64,000 bases of DNA from an uncultured Acidimicrobiales bacterium. GTDB lineage: Bacteria; Actinomycetota; Acidimicrobiia; Acidimicrobiales; Aldehydirespiratoraceae. Under the pieces are notes generated by a model, which saw nothing but the letters and a program-made list of their open reading frames with translations, searched no databases and was not told where the DNA came from. The stretch is taken from NCBI GenBank assembly GCA_958296055.1, contig CATQHS010000001.1:1460277-1524276 (forward strand), read 5' to 3'. The translations under genes were made by a program, and so were the position numbers. Position 1 is the stretch's first letter, and each line of letters opens with the position of its first letter. Shown here in pieces: positions 26,385 to 35,988 of the stretch.

Positions 26385-28625
26385 GTGGGAACCTTCGAAG
26401 CCGAAGTCCGGTCAGTGCGGGAGTGGATGTCGGGGCCCCGGTTCGCCGGGCTGCGGCGGCTGTACTCGGCCCGCCAGGTGGTGGAGCAGCGGGGCGCCAT
26501 CCGCGCCGACTACGCCGTGGCCCGCGACGCGGCCGAGCGGTTCCACGCCCGCCTCCGGGAGCTGTTCGACGCCGGGCGGGCCATCACCACGTTCGGCCCC
26601 TACTCCCCCGGCCAGGCCGTGGCCATAAAGCGGGCCGGGATCGAGGGCATCTACCTGGGCGGCTGGGCCACCTCGGCCAAGGGCGACCAGCAGGAGGACC
26701 CCGGCCCCGACTTGGCCAGCTACCCCCTCGGCCGGGTGCCCGACGAGGCCGCGGCCATGGTGAGGGCCCTGCTCACCGCCGACCGCAACCAGCGGTTCCT
26801 GCGGTCCCGCATGACCCCCGCCGAACGCGACCGCACCCCCGAGGTGGACTACTCCCCGTTCATAATCGCCGACGCCGACACCGGCCACGGCGGCGACCCC
26901 CACGTCCGCAACCTGATCCGGCGGTTCGTGGAGGCCGGCGTGCCCGGCTACCACATCGAGGACCAGAAGCCGGGGGAGAAGAAGTGCGGCCACCAGGGCG
27001 GCAAGGTGCTGGTCCCGGTGGACGAGCAGATCAAGCGCCTCAACGCGGCCCGCTTCCAGCTCGACGTGATGGGCGTTGGCGGCATCATCGTGGCCCGCAC
27101 CGACGCCGAGTCGGCCAGCCTGCTCCACGGGGGCGGCGACGAGCGAGACCAGCCCTTCATCCTGGGGGCCACCGCCGAGGTGCCGCCCTACAAGGTCGCC
27201 TACCTGTCCGTGCTGAAGCTCCTTCACGAGGCCGGGCTCGAAGGGGTCAACGGGCACCTCCTCTACGCCGTCTCCGCCGAGGCCTACGCCCAGGCCGAGT
27301 CATGGCTAGACCGGGCCGGGGTCCGGGCCGCCCTCGACGAGGCCGTGGCCGCCTGCCGGGCCTCTGAGATAACCGCGGGCGCCGCGGTGGACCGGACGGC
27401 CGACGTGCTGGTGGAGGCCTGGCAGGCCGCGGCCGGGCTCACCACCTACGCCCAGGCAGTGGCCGACCGGATGGCGTGGCGGGCCGCCGAAGGCGAGCGC
27501 TTCGAGACCACCGCCGAGGAGTGGCTGGCCTTCGCCCGATCGGCCGACACCGAAACCGCCCGGGCCCGGGCCCGGCGGATGGGCCTCGACGCAGCCTGGG
27601 ACCCGGCCCCGGCCCTGACCCCCGAGGGCTATCACCAAGTGCAGGGCGGCATCGACTACGCGGCGGCCAAGTCGCTGGCGGTGGCTCCGTTCTGCGACAT
27701 TTTGTGGATGGAGACCAAGACCGCCGACCTCGACGACGCCCGAGCCTTCGCCGAAGCCGTCCACGCCGTTTACCCCGACAAGATGCTGGCCTACAACCTG
27801 TCGCCGTCGTTCAACTGGGACACCACCGGTATGACCGACGAGGAGATGCGCCAGTTCCCGGCCGAGCTGGGCCGGATGGGGTTCGTCTTCAACTTCATCA
27901 CCTACGGCGGCCACCAGATCGACGGGATGGCCGGAGAGGAGCTGGCCACCGCCCTCAACGAGGACGGGATGCTGGCCCTGGCCCAGGTGCAGCGCCGCCT
28001 GCGCCTCCTCGACTCGCCGTACCGGACGCCCCAGACCCTGGTCGGCGGCCCCCGCCTGGACGCGGCCCTCATGGCCACCTCGGGGCGCACCGCCACCACC
28101 CGGGCCATGGGCAAGGGCTCCACCCAGTTCCAGCACCTGGCGCAGACCGAGGCCCCCCCGTCGGTGCTGGAGGAATGGCTGGGGCGATGGGCGGCCCATC
28201 ACGGCGTCGACTCCGAGCTGCGGGTGCGGCTGCGGCCCTACAAGGCCGGGTCGGAGATCCTCGAACTCAGCGTGTCCGACCGCACCGACACCGTCGGCAG
28301 CGTGATCTTCGCCGTCCTCAAAGACCGGCGGGGCCGGGCCATCCTGTCGGTGCGGGACCAGAACACGGCGGAGGCCCTGCGGCGCAAGCGGCTCATGGCG
28401 CTGCTGCAGTTGTTCCTGGTGCTGCGCTACAAGGTCTCCTCCATCCACTACCTCACCCCCACCGACGACAACCACCGCCAGACCGCGGGGATGAGGGCCA
28501 TGGGCGTCTTCCGGTCGGTGTCGGAGGAAGTGGGCGAGATGATCGTGGCCGACATCGACGGCGAAGCGGTCGAGCGACTGCTCAACGACGACGGCACCCT
28601 GCAGTCTCTGATAGAGAGAACCTGA
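26385..28625 (+). CDS. aceA: Isocitrate lyase 2 (ICL2, long mycobacterial type)
   Basis: 746 residues, matching the ~766-residue ICL2 of mycobacteria rather than the ~430-residue common form. The signature KKCGHQGGK lies near residue 205, [11 protein letters not shown] and [11 protein letters not shown] flank the Mg/substrate site, and the C-terminal extension with [19 protein letters not shown]-like SVRDQNT and HYLTPTDDN is full length. It cleaves isocitrate to succinate and glyoxylate (glyoxylate shunt); the family also acts on methylisocitrate. GTG 26385 is chosen because GGAGGGGG precedes it and family homology begins there; an ATG at 26307 would add 26 unrelated residues. The transporter operon follows after 25 bp. 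Confidence 0.93.
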   Translation: MGTFEAEVRSVREWMSGPRFAGLRRLYSARQVVEQRGAIRADYAVARDAAERFHARLRELFDAGRAITTFGPYSPGQAVAIKRAGIEGIYLGGWATSAKGDQQEDPGPDLASYPLGRVPDEAAAMVRALLTADRNQRFLRSRMTPAERDRTPEVDYSPFIIADADTGHGGDPHVRNLIRRFVEAGVPGYHIEDQKPGEKKCGHQGGKVLVPVDEQIKRLNAARFQLDVMGVGGIIVARTDAESASLLHGGGDERDQPFILGATAEVPPYKVAYLSVLKLLHEAGLEGVNGHLLYAVSAEAYAQAESWLDRAGVRAALDEAVAACRASEITAGAAVDRTADVLVEAWQAAAGLTTYAQAVADRMAWRAAEGERFETTAEEWLAFARSADTETARARARRMGLDAAWDPAPALTPEGYHQVQGGIDYAAAKSLAVAPFCDILWMETKTADLDDARAFAEAVHAVYPDKMLAYNLSPSFNWDTTGMTDEEMRQFPAELGRMGFVFNFITYGGHQIDGMAGEELATALNEDGMLALAQVQRRLRLLDSPYRTPQTLVGGPRLDAALMATSGRTATTRAMGKGSTQFQHLAQTEAPPSVLEEWLGRWAAHHGVDSELRVRLRPYKAGSEILELSVSDRTDTVGSVIFAVLKDRRGRAILSVRDQNTAEALRRKRLMALLQLFLVLRYKVSSIHYLTPTDDNHRQTAGMRAMGVFRSVSEEVGEMIVADIDGEAVERLLNDDGTLQSLIERT

Positions 28626-28650
28626 CCCGAAGCGAAAGGACGGTTCCCGA

Positions 28651-29913
28651 ATGAGCCGATTCACTCGAACCGCGGCCTTGATCGCCGCCCTGAGCCTGAT
28701 GGCCGTCGCCTGCGGCGGCGATGACGACTCCGACGCCGGTGATTCCTCCGGCGGCGCCACCCCGGCCACCACCGCGGCCGCCGACTCCGACAGCAGCTCT
28801 GGCAGCAGTTCCGGCGGCGACTCCGGCCAGCCGGCCACCGACGCCGAGGAGACAGGCGGCGAGGAGATGTCCGGCGAGGAGACGCCGGGCGAAGAGATGA
28901 GCGGCGGCGAAGAGATGTCGGGCGAAGAGGACTCCGACAGCGGCGAGGCAGAGGGCGAGGGCACCCTGGTCGTGGGCCAGCCCGACGTCAACGGCGACGG
29001 CCAAGTGGTCATCGGCATCGCCAGCCCCGGCGACACCAACGACGGCGGCTTCTACGAGAACTTCGTGCGCGGGGCCCGGGCCTACACCGAGGAGGCGGGC
29101 TGGGGTCTGATCGTGGCCGACTTCATCAACCCGGCCGACAGCGAGTCGGCCCTGTCCGACCTGGCCCGCCAGGGCATCGACTTCCTGGCCGTGGGGGCCA
29201 CCGAGCTGCAGGACGGCCTCGACGCCATCGCCTGCTCCGACGAGTTCGCCGACATCGCCATGTACCTCAACGCCAGCCTGGCGGTCGACAGCGAGTGCTA
29301 CGGCCAGTCCAGCGACAACTACTTCCAGATCCACTGGGTGCTGGGAGTGGCGGCGGCCCAGCTCCTAGAACGCACCGGCGGCACCAAGGCCGGCTTCATC
29401 GGCGGCCCCGAACTGGCCTTCTCCACCATCGCCCACCGCTCCATGGAGGCCGGGCTCAAGTCGATCCTCCCCGACGCCGATCTGGTGGTGACCCACACCG
29501 GCGACTTCAACGACGCCGCCCTGGGCATCGAGGCGGCCCGGGCCATGCTCGACCAGGACATCGGCGTGATCCACACCTTCCTGGGCGGGGCCATGTTCCC
29601 CACCGGCGGGTTCGTGGCCTCCGAGGGCGGGCTGGCCCTGTCGGCCTCATCCAACACCTGCTTCCCGGGCTCGCCCTTCGTCGGGTCGTCGCTGTTCCCG
29701 CCGGGCGACTACCTGGTGGCCAACCTCCGGGACTTCGCCGCCGGCCAGTACCGCGAAGGGGTGATCCGCAGGTTCCTGGTGGGGATCGATCCCGAGGTCG
29801 GCGCCGTGCTGTGCGACGCCTCCGCCGAAGAGCAGGCCACCATCGACGAGGTGGTGGCCATGATCGGCTCGGGCGAACTAGTGCCCGAGGAGCTCGTCGA
29901 GCCGCTCGGGTGA
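28651..29913 (+). CDS. BMP-family ABC transporter substrate-binding lipoprotein
   Basis: 420 residues. The signal peptide ends in a lipobox (MAVAC), followed by a long Ser/Glu/Gly-rich acidic linker to about residue 105. The BMP (Med/PnrA-like) domain starts at VVIGIASPGDTNDGGFYENF. Known relatives bind purine nucleosides and similar ligands at the cell surface. It is the first gene of a complete importer (ATPase and two permeases follow), 25 bp after isocitrate lyase. A GAAAGGA ribosome site precedes the ATG. The ligand cannot be read from sequence. Confidence 0.9.
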   Translation: MSRFTRTAALIAALSLMAVACGGDDDSDAGDSSGGATPATTAAADSDSSSGSSSGGDSGQPATDAEETGGEEMSGEETPGEEMSGGEEMSGEEDSDSGEAEGEGTLVVGQPDVNGDGQVVIGIASPGDTNDGGFYENFVRGARAYTEEAGWGLIVADFINPADSESALSDLARQGIDFLAVGATELQDGLDAIACSDEFADIAMYLNASLAVDSECYGQSSDNYFQIHWVLGVAAAQLLERTGGTKAGFIGGPELAFSTIAHRSMEAGLKSILPDADLVVTHTGDFNDAALGIEAARAMLDQDIGVIHTFLGGAMFPTGGFVASEGGLALSASSNTCFPGSPFVGSSLFPPGDYLVANLRDFAAGQYREGVIRRFLVGIDPEVGAVLCDASAEEQATIDEVVAMIGSGELVPEELVEPLG

Positions 29914-29956
29914 CGGGCCCGTCTGAGGCCGCGCCGCCGAGCGCCTCCCAACGCCG

Positions 29957-31513
29957 ATGACGGAGCCGCCCGAGGCCGCGCCGACCCTCGAGCTTCGGGG
30001 CGTCAGCAAGCGGTTCGGGCCGGTCGTGGCCTGCGACCGGGTCGACCTGTCGGTGGCGCCGGGCGAGATCGTCGGCCTGCTAGGCGAGAACGGGGCCGGC
30101 AAGTCGACGCTCATGAAGATCGTGCTCGGCTTGGTCCCCCCCGACGCGGGCGAAATCCGCATCGGGGGCCGGGCCCGGGCCGTGCGCGACCCCATCCACG
30201 CCGCCGAGCTCGGCGTCGCCATGGTCCACCAGCACTTCAGCGTCATCGACGCCCTGACCGTCTGGGAGAACGTGCGCCTCGGAGGCCGGGGCGGGCTCGA
30301 CGCAGCCGCGCTGCGGGCCGAGGTCGTGAAGCTCAGCGAGACCTACGACCTAGTCATCGACCCCGACGCCCGGATCGGCGACCTCGACGCCTCCCAGCGC
30401 CAGCGGGTAGAGATCATCAAGTGCCTGCGCCGCGATCCGGCGGTGATCATCCTGGACGAGCCCACGTCGGTTCTGACCCTGGACCAGTCCCGGCGGCTGT
30501 TCGAGGTGCTGCGCCGCATGGTGGCCGACCACCAGCGGGCGGTGGTGCTCATCAGCCACAAGCTGGAGGAAATCCTCCACGCCACCGACCGGGTGGTCAT
30601 CATGCGCCAGGGCCGGGTGGTGCGGGAGATGCCCACCGCCGAGGCCGACCCCCCCACCCTGGCCCGGGCCATGGTCGGGCGGGACGTGTCGCTGCGGGCC
30701 GAGGCCTCGGCGCTGGGCCTGCTCGACGAGCTGGCCGGCCAGGCCGTGACCGAGCAGAGCCGGGCCGGCGAGGTCGTGCTGCAGGTGACCGGCGCCACCG
30801 CGGCCGGATCCGACGGCCGCCGCCTCCTCGACGGGCTCGACCTGGAGCTGCGGGCCGGTGAGATCCTGGGGGTGGCCGGGGTGGAGGGGAACGGGCAGGC
30901 GGCCCTGACCGAGCTGTTCTCGAGCCTGCTGGAACTCGACTCCGGGCGGGTGGAGGTGGACGGCGGGACCGTGGCGTCCGGCGTGCCCGGCGCCATGGCC
31001 GCGGCCGGCGTGGGAGTGGTGCCCGAGGACCGCCACGCCTCGGGCTGCGTGCTCGACCTGACCGTGGCCGAGAACCTGATCCTGGCCGACCCCCGGCGGG
31101 TGGCCCGCTGGGGGATCCTCGACCGGTCCCGCATCTCCGCCGAGGCCCGGGCGCTGATCGAGCGGTTCGAGATCGCCACCCCGTCGCCCGACGTGCCGTT
31201 CCGGCTCCTGTCCGGCGGCAACCAGCAGAAGGTGGTGCTGGCCCGGGAGCTGTCCAGCGACCCGAAAGTGCTGGTCGCCTCCCAGCCCACCCGGGGGCTC
31301 GACGTGGGCGCCATCGAGTACGTGAGCGGCCGAATCCGGGCCGCGGCCGAGGCCGGGGTGGCCGTGCTGCTGATCTCCACCGAACTGGAGGAGATCCTGG
31401 AGCTGGCCGACCGGATCGCGGTGATCTTCCGGGGCCGCCTGATCGGCGAGATGGCCCGCTCCGGGATCGACCTCGACCGGCTCAGCCTCATGATGGGCGG
31501 CCAGGCCGCGTGA
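29957..31513 (+). CDS. ABC transporter ATPase with two nucleotide-binding domains (BMP/RbsA type)
   Basis: 518 residues with two ATPase halves. The first has Walker A GENGAGKST (43-51), a degenerate signature (LDASQRQRVEI) and Walker B LDEPTS. The second has the degenerate Walker A GVEGNGQ, a canonical signature LSGGNQQKVV and SQPTRGLD. This asymmetric pattern is normal for nucleoside/monosaccharide importers of this family. It powers the permeases encoded directly downstream; its TGA overlaps their ATG-type start by 4 bp. Confidence 0.92.
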   Translation: MTEPPEAAPTLELRGVSKRFGPVVACDRVDLSVAPGEIVGLLGENGAGKSTLMKIVLGLVPPDAGEIRIGGRARAVRDPIHAAELGVAMVHQHFSVIDALTVWENVRLGGRGGLDAAALRAEVVKLSETYDLVIDPDARIGDLDASQRQRVEIIKCLRRDPAVIILDEPTSVLTLDQSRRLFEVLRRMVADHQRAVVLISHKLEEILHATDRVVIMRQGRVVREMPTAEADPPTLARAMVGRDVSLRAEASALGLLDELAGQAVTEQSRAGEVVLQVTGATAAGSDGRRLLDGLDLELRAGEILGVAGVEGNGQAALTELFSSLLELDSGRVEVDGGTVASGVPGAMAAAGVGVVPEDRHASGCVLDLTVAENLILADPRRVARWGILDRSRISAEARALIERFEIATPSPDVPFRLLSGGNQQKVVLARELSSDPKVLVASQPTRGLDVGAIEYVSGRIRAAAEAGVAVLLISTELEEILELADRIAVIFRGRLIGEMARSGIDLDRLSLMMGGQAA

Positions 31514-32721
31514 CCGGCGCCGGACCCGACTCGCCCGGCGGGGCGCTCCCGGCCGCCGGTGCCCAGCCGGATGCGGGCTCGCCGCCGCCGCCGGTCCGGC
31601 AAGATTCGGGCCTGGTCGGCGCCGTCGAGCCCGCGTCGCGCCGACTCGCCCTGCAGACCGGGCTGTTCGCGGTGTTCTTCGCCGGCGCGGTGGTGATCAG
31701 CGGCGGGCTGGTGGCCTCGGTGGGCGGCTCCCCCACCGAGGTGCTCGACGCCCTGCTCGACGGCAGCCTCCGCAGCCCGGGGGCCTGGGGCCGGACCCTG
31801 GTGGAGATGGTGCCGTTGGCCCTGGTGGGGCTGGGCGTGGTGGTCGCCTTCCGGGCCGGCTACTACAACATCGGCACCGAGGGCCAAGTGGCCATGGGCG
31901 CTCTGGGCGCGGCCGTGGTGGTGCTGAAGGCGCCCGGGCCGGCGTGGATGCTGATCGGGTTGGGACTGGCGGCCAGCGCCGCGGCCGGAGGGTTCTGGGC
32001 CGGGCTGGCCGCGGTGGCCCACGCCCGCCGCCGGGTGGACGTGCTGATCAGCACGCTGCTGCTCACCTTCGTGGCCCCCAACATCATCTTGTTCGTGGTG
32101 GCCCGGGACTATCTCCTGCTCGACACCACCGAGGCCAACACCCGGCGGGCCTCGCAGAGCGAGCGCCTCCCCGACAGCACCCACCTGCCCGATCTGGAGC
32201 TGTTCGGCAACACCGTCCACATCGGCGTGCTCGCGGCCGTCCTGATCGTCGCCGCGGTGGCCTTCCTGCTGGCCCGCAGCGTGTGGGGCTTGAAGCTGAG
32301 GATGCTGGGCCGGAACTCCCAGACCGCCCGGCGGGCCGGGGTGCGGCCCGGGGTGGTGGGGGGCGGGGCGCTGGTGATCTCGGGGGCGGCCGCCGGGCTG
32401 GCCGGGGGGATGTTCCTCACCGGCGCCGCCTTCCGGCTCCAGAACCTGATCGCCAACGACTTCGGATGGCACGGGCTGCTGGTGGCGCTGGTGGCCCGGC
32501 TCAACCCGGTGGGGGTGCTGCCGGTGGCCTTCTTCTTCGCTTCGCTGCGCACCGGCAGCGGCTTCCTCACCGCCACTGGCATCTCCCGCACCGTCACCGA
32601 TGTGGTCCAAGCCCTCTTCGTGGTGGCGGCCCTGCTGCCGGCCGCGGTCATGGTCATCCGCGACCGCCGGGTCGCCCGCCGCCTGGCCCTGCGCTCCGCG
32701 GCCGACGCCGAAGTCGGATGA
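31510..32721 (+). CDS. ABC transporter permease 1 (BMP-type importer)
   Basis: 403 residues with about nine hydrophobic segments and the family motifs YYNIGTEGQVAMGAL (near 115) and LRMLGRNSQTARRAGV (near 265-280). It forms the channel with the next gene product. It has an extra Pro/Gly-rich N-terminal ~40 residues before the first membrane segment. It starts with GTG overlapping the ATPase stop and ends overlapping the second permease by 4 bp, so expression is translationally coupled. Confidence 0.9.
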   Translation: MTGAGPDSPGGALPAAGAQPDAGSPPPPVRQDSGLVGAVEPASRRLALQTGLFAVFFAGAVVISGGLVASVGGSPTEVLDALLDGSLRSPGAWGRTLVEMVPLALVGLGVVVAFRAGYYNIGTEGQVAMGALGAAVVVLKAPGPAWMLIGLGLAASAAAGGFWAGLAAVAHARRRVDVLISTLLLTFVAPNIILFVVARDYLLLDTTEANTRRASQSERLPDSTHLPDLELFGNTVHIGVLAAVLIVAAVAFLLARSVWGLKLRMLGRNSQTARRAGVRPGVVGGGALVISGAAAGLAGGMFLTGAAFRLQNLIANDFGWHGLLVALVARLNPVGVLPVAFFFASLRTGSGFLTATGISRTVTDVVQALFVVAALLPAAVMVIRDRRVARRLALRSAADAEVG

Positions 32722-33629
32722 TCGCCGATCTCGAGACCATCATCGAGCCGACGATCCGGCTGGCCGTGCTGCTGCTGTTCGCGGCCCTAGGCGAGTACGT
32801 GGCCGAGAGGGCCGGCACCATCAACATCTCGCTGGAGGGGATGATGCTCTGCGGCGCCTACGCCGCGGCCCTGACCGCCTCCGAGACCGGGTCGCCGGTG
32901 CTGGGCGCAATGGCGGGCATGGGGGCGGGCCTGGTGGTGGCCGCCATGCAGGCCCATCTCAGCCACCAGCTCGACGTGAACCAGTTCGTGGTGGGGATTG
33001 CCCTGAGCGCGTTCGCCATCGGCGTGACCACCTTCCTGTTCACCGAGATCGAGATGACCGGCGGGATCCTGCACGTGGTGGAGATCCCCGTCTTGGTGGA
33101 CATCCCCCTCATCGGCGAGGCCCTGTTCGGCCAGCCCTGGCCCACCTACCTGATCGTGCCCGCGGCGGCGGCCGTCTGGTGGGCGGTGCAGCGCACCGGC
33201 TGGGGCTTGGAGGTGCGGGCGGTGGGGGAGAACCCGGCCGCGGCCGACGTGAGCGGGGTGCCGGTGTTGGCCCGGCGCCGCCAGGCCATATACGTGTGCG
33301 GCCTGCTGGCCGGGCTGTCCGGCTCCTATCTGGCCGTGGGCCTGGTGGGCGGGTTCTCTCAGAACATGACCGCGGGCAAGGGCTTCATAGCCATCGCCGC
33401 GGTGCTGTTCGGCGGCTGGCGGCTGTGGGGCACCATCGCCGGGGCCCTCCTGTTCGGGTTCGCCGACGCCTTGGCCGTGGCCCTGCCCGCGGTGGGGATC
33501 GAGAACGTGCCCGGCGCCTTCCTCGACTCGATGCCCTTCGTGCTGGCCTTCGCCGGGCTGCTGGTGTTCGCCGCCCGGGCCCGCAAGCCCGACGCCCTGG
33601 CCGAGCCGTTCTCCCGGGGCGCGGCATGA
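32718..33629 (+). CDS. ABC transporter permease 2 (BMP-type importer)
   Basis: 303 residues, eight or nine hydrophobic segments. ERAGTINISLEGMMLCGAY near 32-50 and VRAVGENPAAADVSG near 168-182 are the standard YufQ-like permease motifs. It pairs with permease 1 to form the transmembrane channel. The ATG at 32718 overlaps the previous stop in an ATGA arrangement. It ends the transport part of the operon; the flavin-reductase-like gene begins 84 bp later. Confidence 0.9.
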   Translation: MIADLETIIEPTIRLAVLLLFAALGEYVAERAGTINISLEGMMLCGAYAAALTASETGSPVLGAMAGMGAGLVVAAMQAHLSHQLDVNQFVVGIALSAFAIGVTTFLFTEIEMTGGILHVVEIPVLVDIPLIGEALFGQPWPTYLIVPAAAAVWWAVQRTGWGLEVRAVGENPAAADVSGVPVLARRRQAIYVCGLLAGLSGSYLAVGLVGGFSQNMTAGKGFIAIAAVLFGGWRLWGTIAGALLFGFADALAVALPAVGIENVPGAFLDSMPFVLAFAGLLVFAARARKPDALAEPFSRGAA

Positions 33630-33713
33630 CTCGCACCTGCCGACCCCCCGGCCGCGACGCCCGGTCGGGCCCGGGCCGCGACGTAGTTTCGACCCTGACC
33701 CACAGGAGACCCG

Positions 33714-34505
33714 ATGGACCCTGACCGCACTGTCACCTTCGACCCGGCCGCCCACGAGCCGATGCACTGCCAGTTCATGCTGTCGCAGCTAGTGGTGCCC
33801 CGGCCCATAGCCATGGTGTCGACCCGCAGTCCCGACGGGGTCAACAACATCGCTCCCATGAGCTACTACCTGCCCATTACCGGCGACCCGATGCTGCTGG
33901 GCATAACCATGGGCCTGCGGGAGGACGGGGGGCTCAAGCACACCTACGAGAACGCCATGGCCAGCGGCGACTTCGTGGTCAACGTGACCAGCGAGGTGTT
34001 CCGCGACGACATAGAGACGGTGGCCATGGAGAGCCCGTCCCCCACCGACGAGTTCGAACTGGCGGGGTGGACCCCGACGCCGGCCACCAAGGTCACCTCC
34101 CCGGCCATCGCCGAAGCCCTGGCCCGGCTGGAGTGCCGGGTGCGCCAAGTGGTGGACCTGGGCACTCCCGGGGTGCCTTTCGGCGAGGTCCACTTGGTGA
34201 TCGGCGAGGTGGTGTGGGTGGCCTACGACGAGGCGATCTGCAACCCCGAGGGCCGGATCGACCCGGTGCGTTTGGGGGCCATCGCCCGGCTCGGCCTGCG
34301 GACCTTCCTGCGGTCCACGGACGAGGCGTCGTACTTCCTGCCCCGTATCCCCTGGGCCGAGTACGCCACCAACCGGGGTGCCGACAGCGGGGATGGCGCC
34401 GACGGCGACGGGACCGGCAGCGTTGAGGGTGCCGACGGTGACAGGGCGGTGTCGGTCTCGGGCGGTTCCGCCGTCGGCGGAGCGGCGGCTTCGGCCTCGG
34501 GCTGA
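33714..34505 (+). CDS. Flavin reductase-like domain protein (FMN-binding split barrel)
   Basis: 263 residues. MLSQLVVPRPIAMVSTRSPDG (residues ~20-40) and NNIAPMSYYLPI begin the flavin-reductase-like split-barrel domain, which usually binds FMN and reduces flavin or passes electrons to partner oxygenases. CNPEGRIDPVRLGAIARLG near 180 is typical of the larger subgroup. The last ~45 residues are a Gly/Asp/Ser-rich low-complexity tail. ATG 33714 follows a GGAG site. Position between an importer and a molybdoenzyme hints at electron supply or chemistry on the imported compound, which is inference. Confidence 0.82.
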   Translation: MDPDRTVTFDPAAHEPMHCQFMLSQLVVPRPIAMVSTRSPDGVNNIAPMSYYLPITGDPMLLGITMGLREDGGLKHTYENAMASGDFVVNVTSEVFRDDIETVAMESPSPTDEFELAGWTPTPATKVTSPAIAEALARLECRVRQVVDLGTPGVPFGEVHLVIGEVVWVAYDEAICNPEGRIDPVRLGAIARLGLRTFLRSTDEASYFLPRIPWAEYATNRGADSGDGADGDGTGSVEGADGDRAVSVSGGSAVGGAAASASG

Positions 34506-34519
34506 GAGGGGCCCCGACG

Positions 34520-35386
34520 GTGCCGGCGGCGGCGTTCGAGCTGGAGCGACCGGAATCGGTCTCCGAGGCGCTGGACGCGCTGGCCGCCGAGCCCGACGCC
34601 CGGGTGATGGCCGGAGGACAGTCGCTGGTCCCGCTGCTCACCCTGGGCTTGGCCGTCCCCCCGGTGGTGGTCAGCCTCGACCGCTGCGGAGGCCTCGCCG
34701 ACATCGAGGCGGGGCCCGACGAGGTGGCGGTCGGGGCCATGGTCACCACCCGTCGGGTGGAGCTCGACGCCGGCCTCGGTGCCCGGCTCCGGCTGCTGGC
34801 CGAGGCCGCGGCCTCGGTGGGTTCGCCCCACGTCCGCAACTTCGGGACGCTGGCCGGCAACCTCTGCCACGCCGACCCCGGCAGCGACCTGATCCCGGCC
34901 GCCCTGTGCTTGGAGGCCGAGCTGGAGGTTCGATCCGCCCATGGCCGCCGCCGGGTCGGCGTCGGCGAGATGATCGACGGTCCCTTCTCCACCGCGCTGC
35001 GCCCCGGCGAGATGGCGGTGGCGGTGCGGTTCCCGGTGCCGGATCCGTCTTGGCGCTGCGGCTACCGCAAGCTGGTCCGCCGGGCCGGCGACCTGGCCAT
35101 GGCCTGCGCCGCGGTGATGGTGAGGGTGGAGGACGGGGCGATGGCCGAGGCCCGGGTGGCGTTGGGCGGGCCGCTGCGCCGGGCGGTGCGGGTCCGGGGC
35201 CTGGAGGCCGATCTCGAAGGGGTGGCCGCGGCCGACGCGGCCGGGACAGTTTTGGGCGGGACCTGGATGGATGACCTGGCCGGCGACCTGCTGCCCGACG
35301 CCACCCTGCCCGTCGACTACCTGACGGCCATGCTGCCCCGGTTCACCGCCGCGGCGGTGGCCGAGACCCTCGGAGCCGGCCCGTGA
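34520..35386 (+). CDS. Molybdenum hydroxylase FAD subunit (CoxM/XdhB-like)
   Basis: 288 residues of the FAD-binding CO dehydrogenase/xanthine dehydrogenase medium-subunit family. The FAD motifs AGGQSLVP (near 32) and TLAGNLCHADPGSD (near 110) are intact. It transfers electrons between the iron-sulfur subunit and the acceptor. GTG start at 34520, 14 bp after the flavin-reductase-like gene. It is followed by small and large subunit genes in the usual M-S-L order. Confidence 0.9.
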   Translation: MPAAAFELERPESVSEALDALAAEPDARVMAGGQSLVPLLTLGLAVPPVVVSLDRCGGLADIEAGPDEVAVGAMVTTRRVELDAGLGARLRLLAEAAASVGSPHVRNFGTLAGNLCHADPGSDLIPAALCLEAELEVRSAHGRRRVGVGEMIDGPFSTALRPGEMAVAVRFPVPDPSWRCGYRKLVRRAGDLAMACAAVMVRVEDGAMAEARVALGGPLRRAVRVRGLEADLEGVAAADAAGTVLGGTWMDDLAGDLLPDATLPVDYLTAMLPRFTAAAVAETLGAGP

Positions 35387-35420
35387 CCGCCGCGACCGCC
35401 GGGCCAGCGGAGACCGGGCC

Positions 35421-35918
35421 GTGACCGCGGTCTCAGCCAACGGCGGGAACCGGCCCGCGGCCTCCATCTCCGTCACCGTGTCGGTGAACGGGCGGCGGCG
35501 GGTGATCGACTGCTCGCCCGGCGACACCCTCCTAGAGGCGCTGCGAAGCCCCTTGGGCTTGACCGGCACCAAGTCCGGTTGCGAGATCGGCTACTGCGGA
35601 GCGTGCACGGTGCTGGTGGACGGGGCCGCCGCCCATTCATGCTGTCTGCTGGCCGCCACCATGGACGGGCGCGAGGTCACCACCATCGAGGGGATCGGCA
35701 CCGCCGAGGGCCTTGATCCGGTGCAGGCCGCGTTCTTGGAGACGGGCGCAGTCCAGTGCGGCTACTGCACACCCGGATTCGTGGTCTCGGTGAAGGCCTT
35801 GCTGGCCGAGAACCCGGCCCCGAGCGAGGCCGAGATCCGCCGGTACTTAACCGGCAACATCTGCCGGTGCAGCGGGTTCGCGGCCATCGTCCGAGCCGTC
35901 GCCGCCGTGACCCGATGA
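35421..35918 (+). CDS. Molybdenum hydroxylase [2Fe-2S] subunit (CoxS/XdhC-like)
   Basis: 165 residues carrying both clusters of the family. The plant-type ferredoxin cluster uses CEIGYCGACTV plus a downstream Cys in SCC, and the helical-domain cluster uses CGYCTPG and CRCSG. It shuttles electrons from the molybdenum site to FAD. A ~12-residue extra N-terminus is included from GTG 35421. Its stop TGA is overlapped by an ATG at 35915, the first of three ATGA junctions in the tandem repeat that follows. Confidence 0.92.
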   Translation: MTAVSANGGNRPAASISVTVSVNGRRRVIDCSPGDTLLEALRSPLGLTGTKSGCEIGYCGACTVLVDGAAAHSCCLLAATMDGREVTTIEGIGTAEGLDPVQAAFLETGAVQCGYCTPGFVVSVKALLAENPAPSEAEIRRYLTGNICRCSGFAAIVRAVAAVTR

Positions 35919-35953
35919 AACCGGCGATTCGACCCCTCGCCGTGGCCCGATGA
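35915..35953 (+). CDS. 12-codon mini-ORF 1, coupled between CoxS and mini-ORF 2
   Basis: ATG at 35915 overlaps the CoxS stop (ATGA). The frame encodes MKPAIRPLAVAR and stops at 35951-35953, itself overlapped by the next ATG. It is a by-product of the 35-bp tandem repeat. Whether the peptide matters is unknown; its translation could carry ribosomes from CoxS to CoxL by termination-reinitiation. Confidence 0.4.
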   Translation: MKPAIRPLAVAR

Positions 35954-35988
35954 AACCGACGATCCGACCCCTCGCCGTGGCCCGATGA
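35950..35988 (+). CDS. 12-codon mini-ORF 2, coupled to CoxL start
   Basis: ATG at 35950 overlaps mini-ORF 1's stop. It encodes MKPTIRPLAVAR, one residue different from mini-ORF 1, and stops at 35986-35988, overlapped by the ATG of the large subunit at 35985. It completes an unbroken chain of three ATGA overlaps. Confidence 0.4.
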   Translation: MKPTIRPLAVAR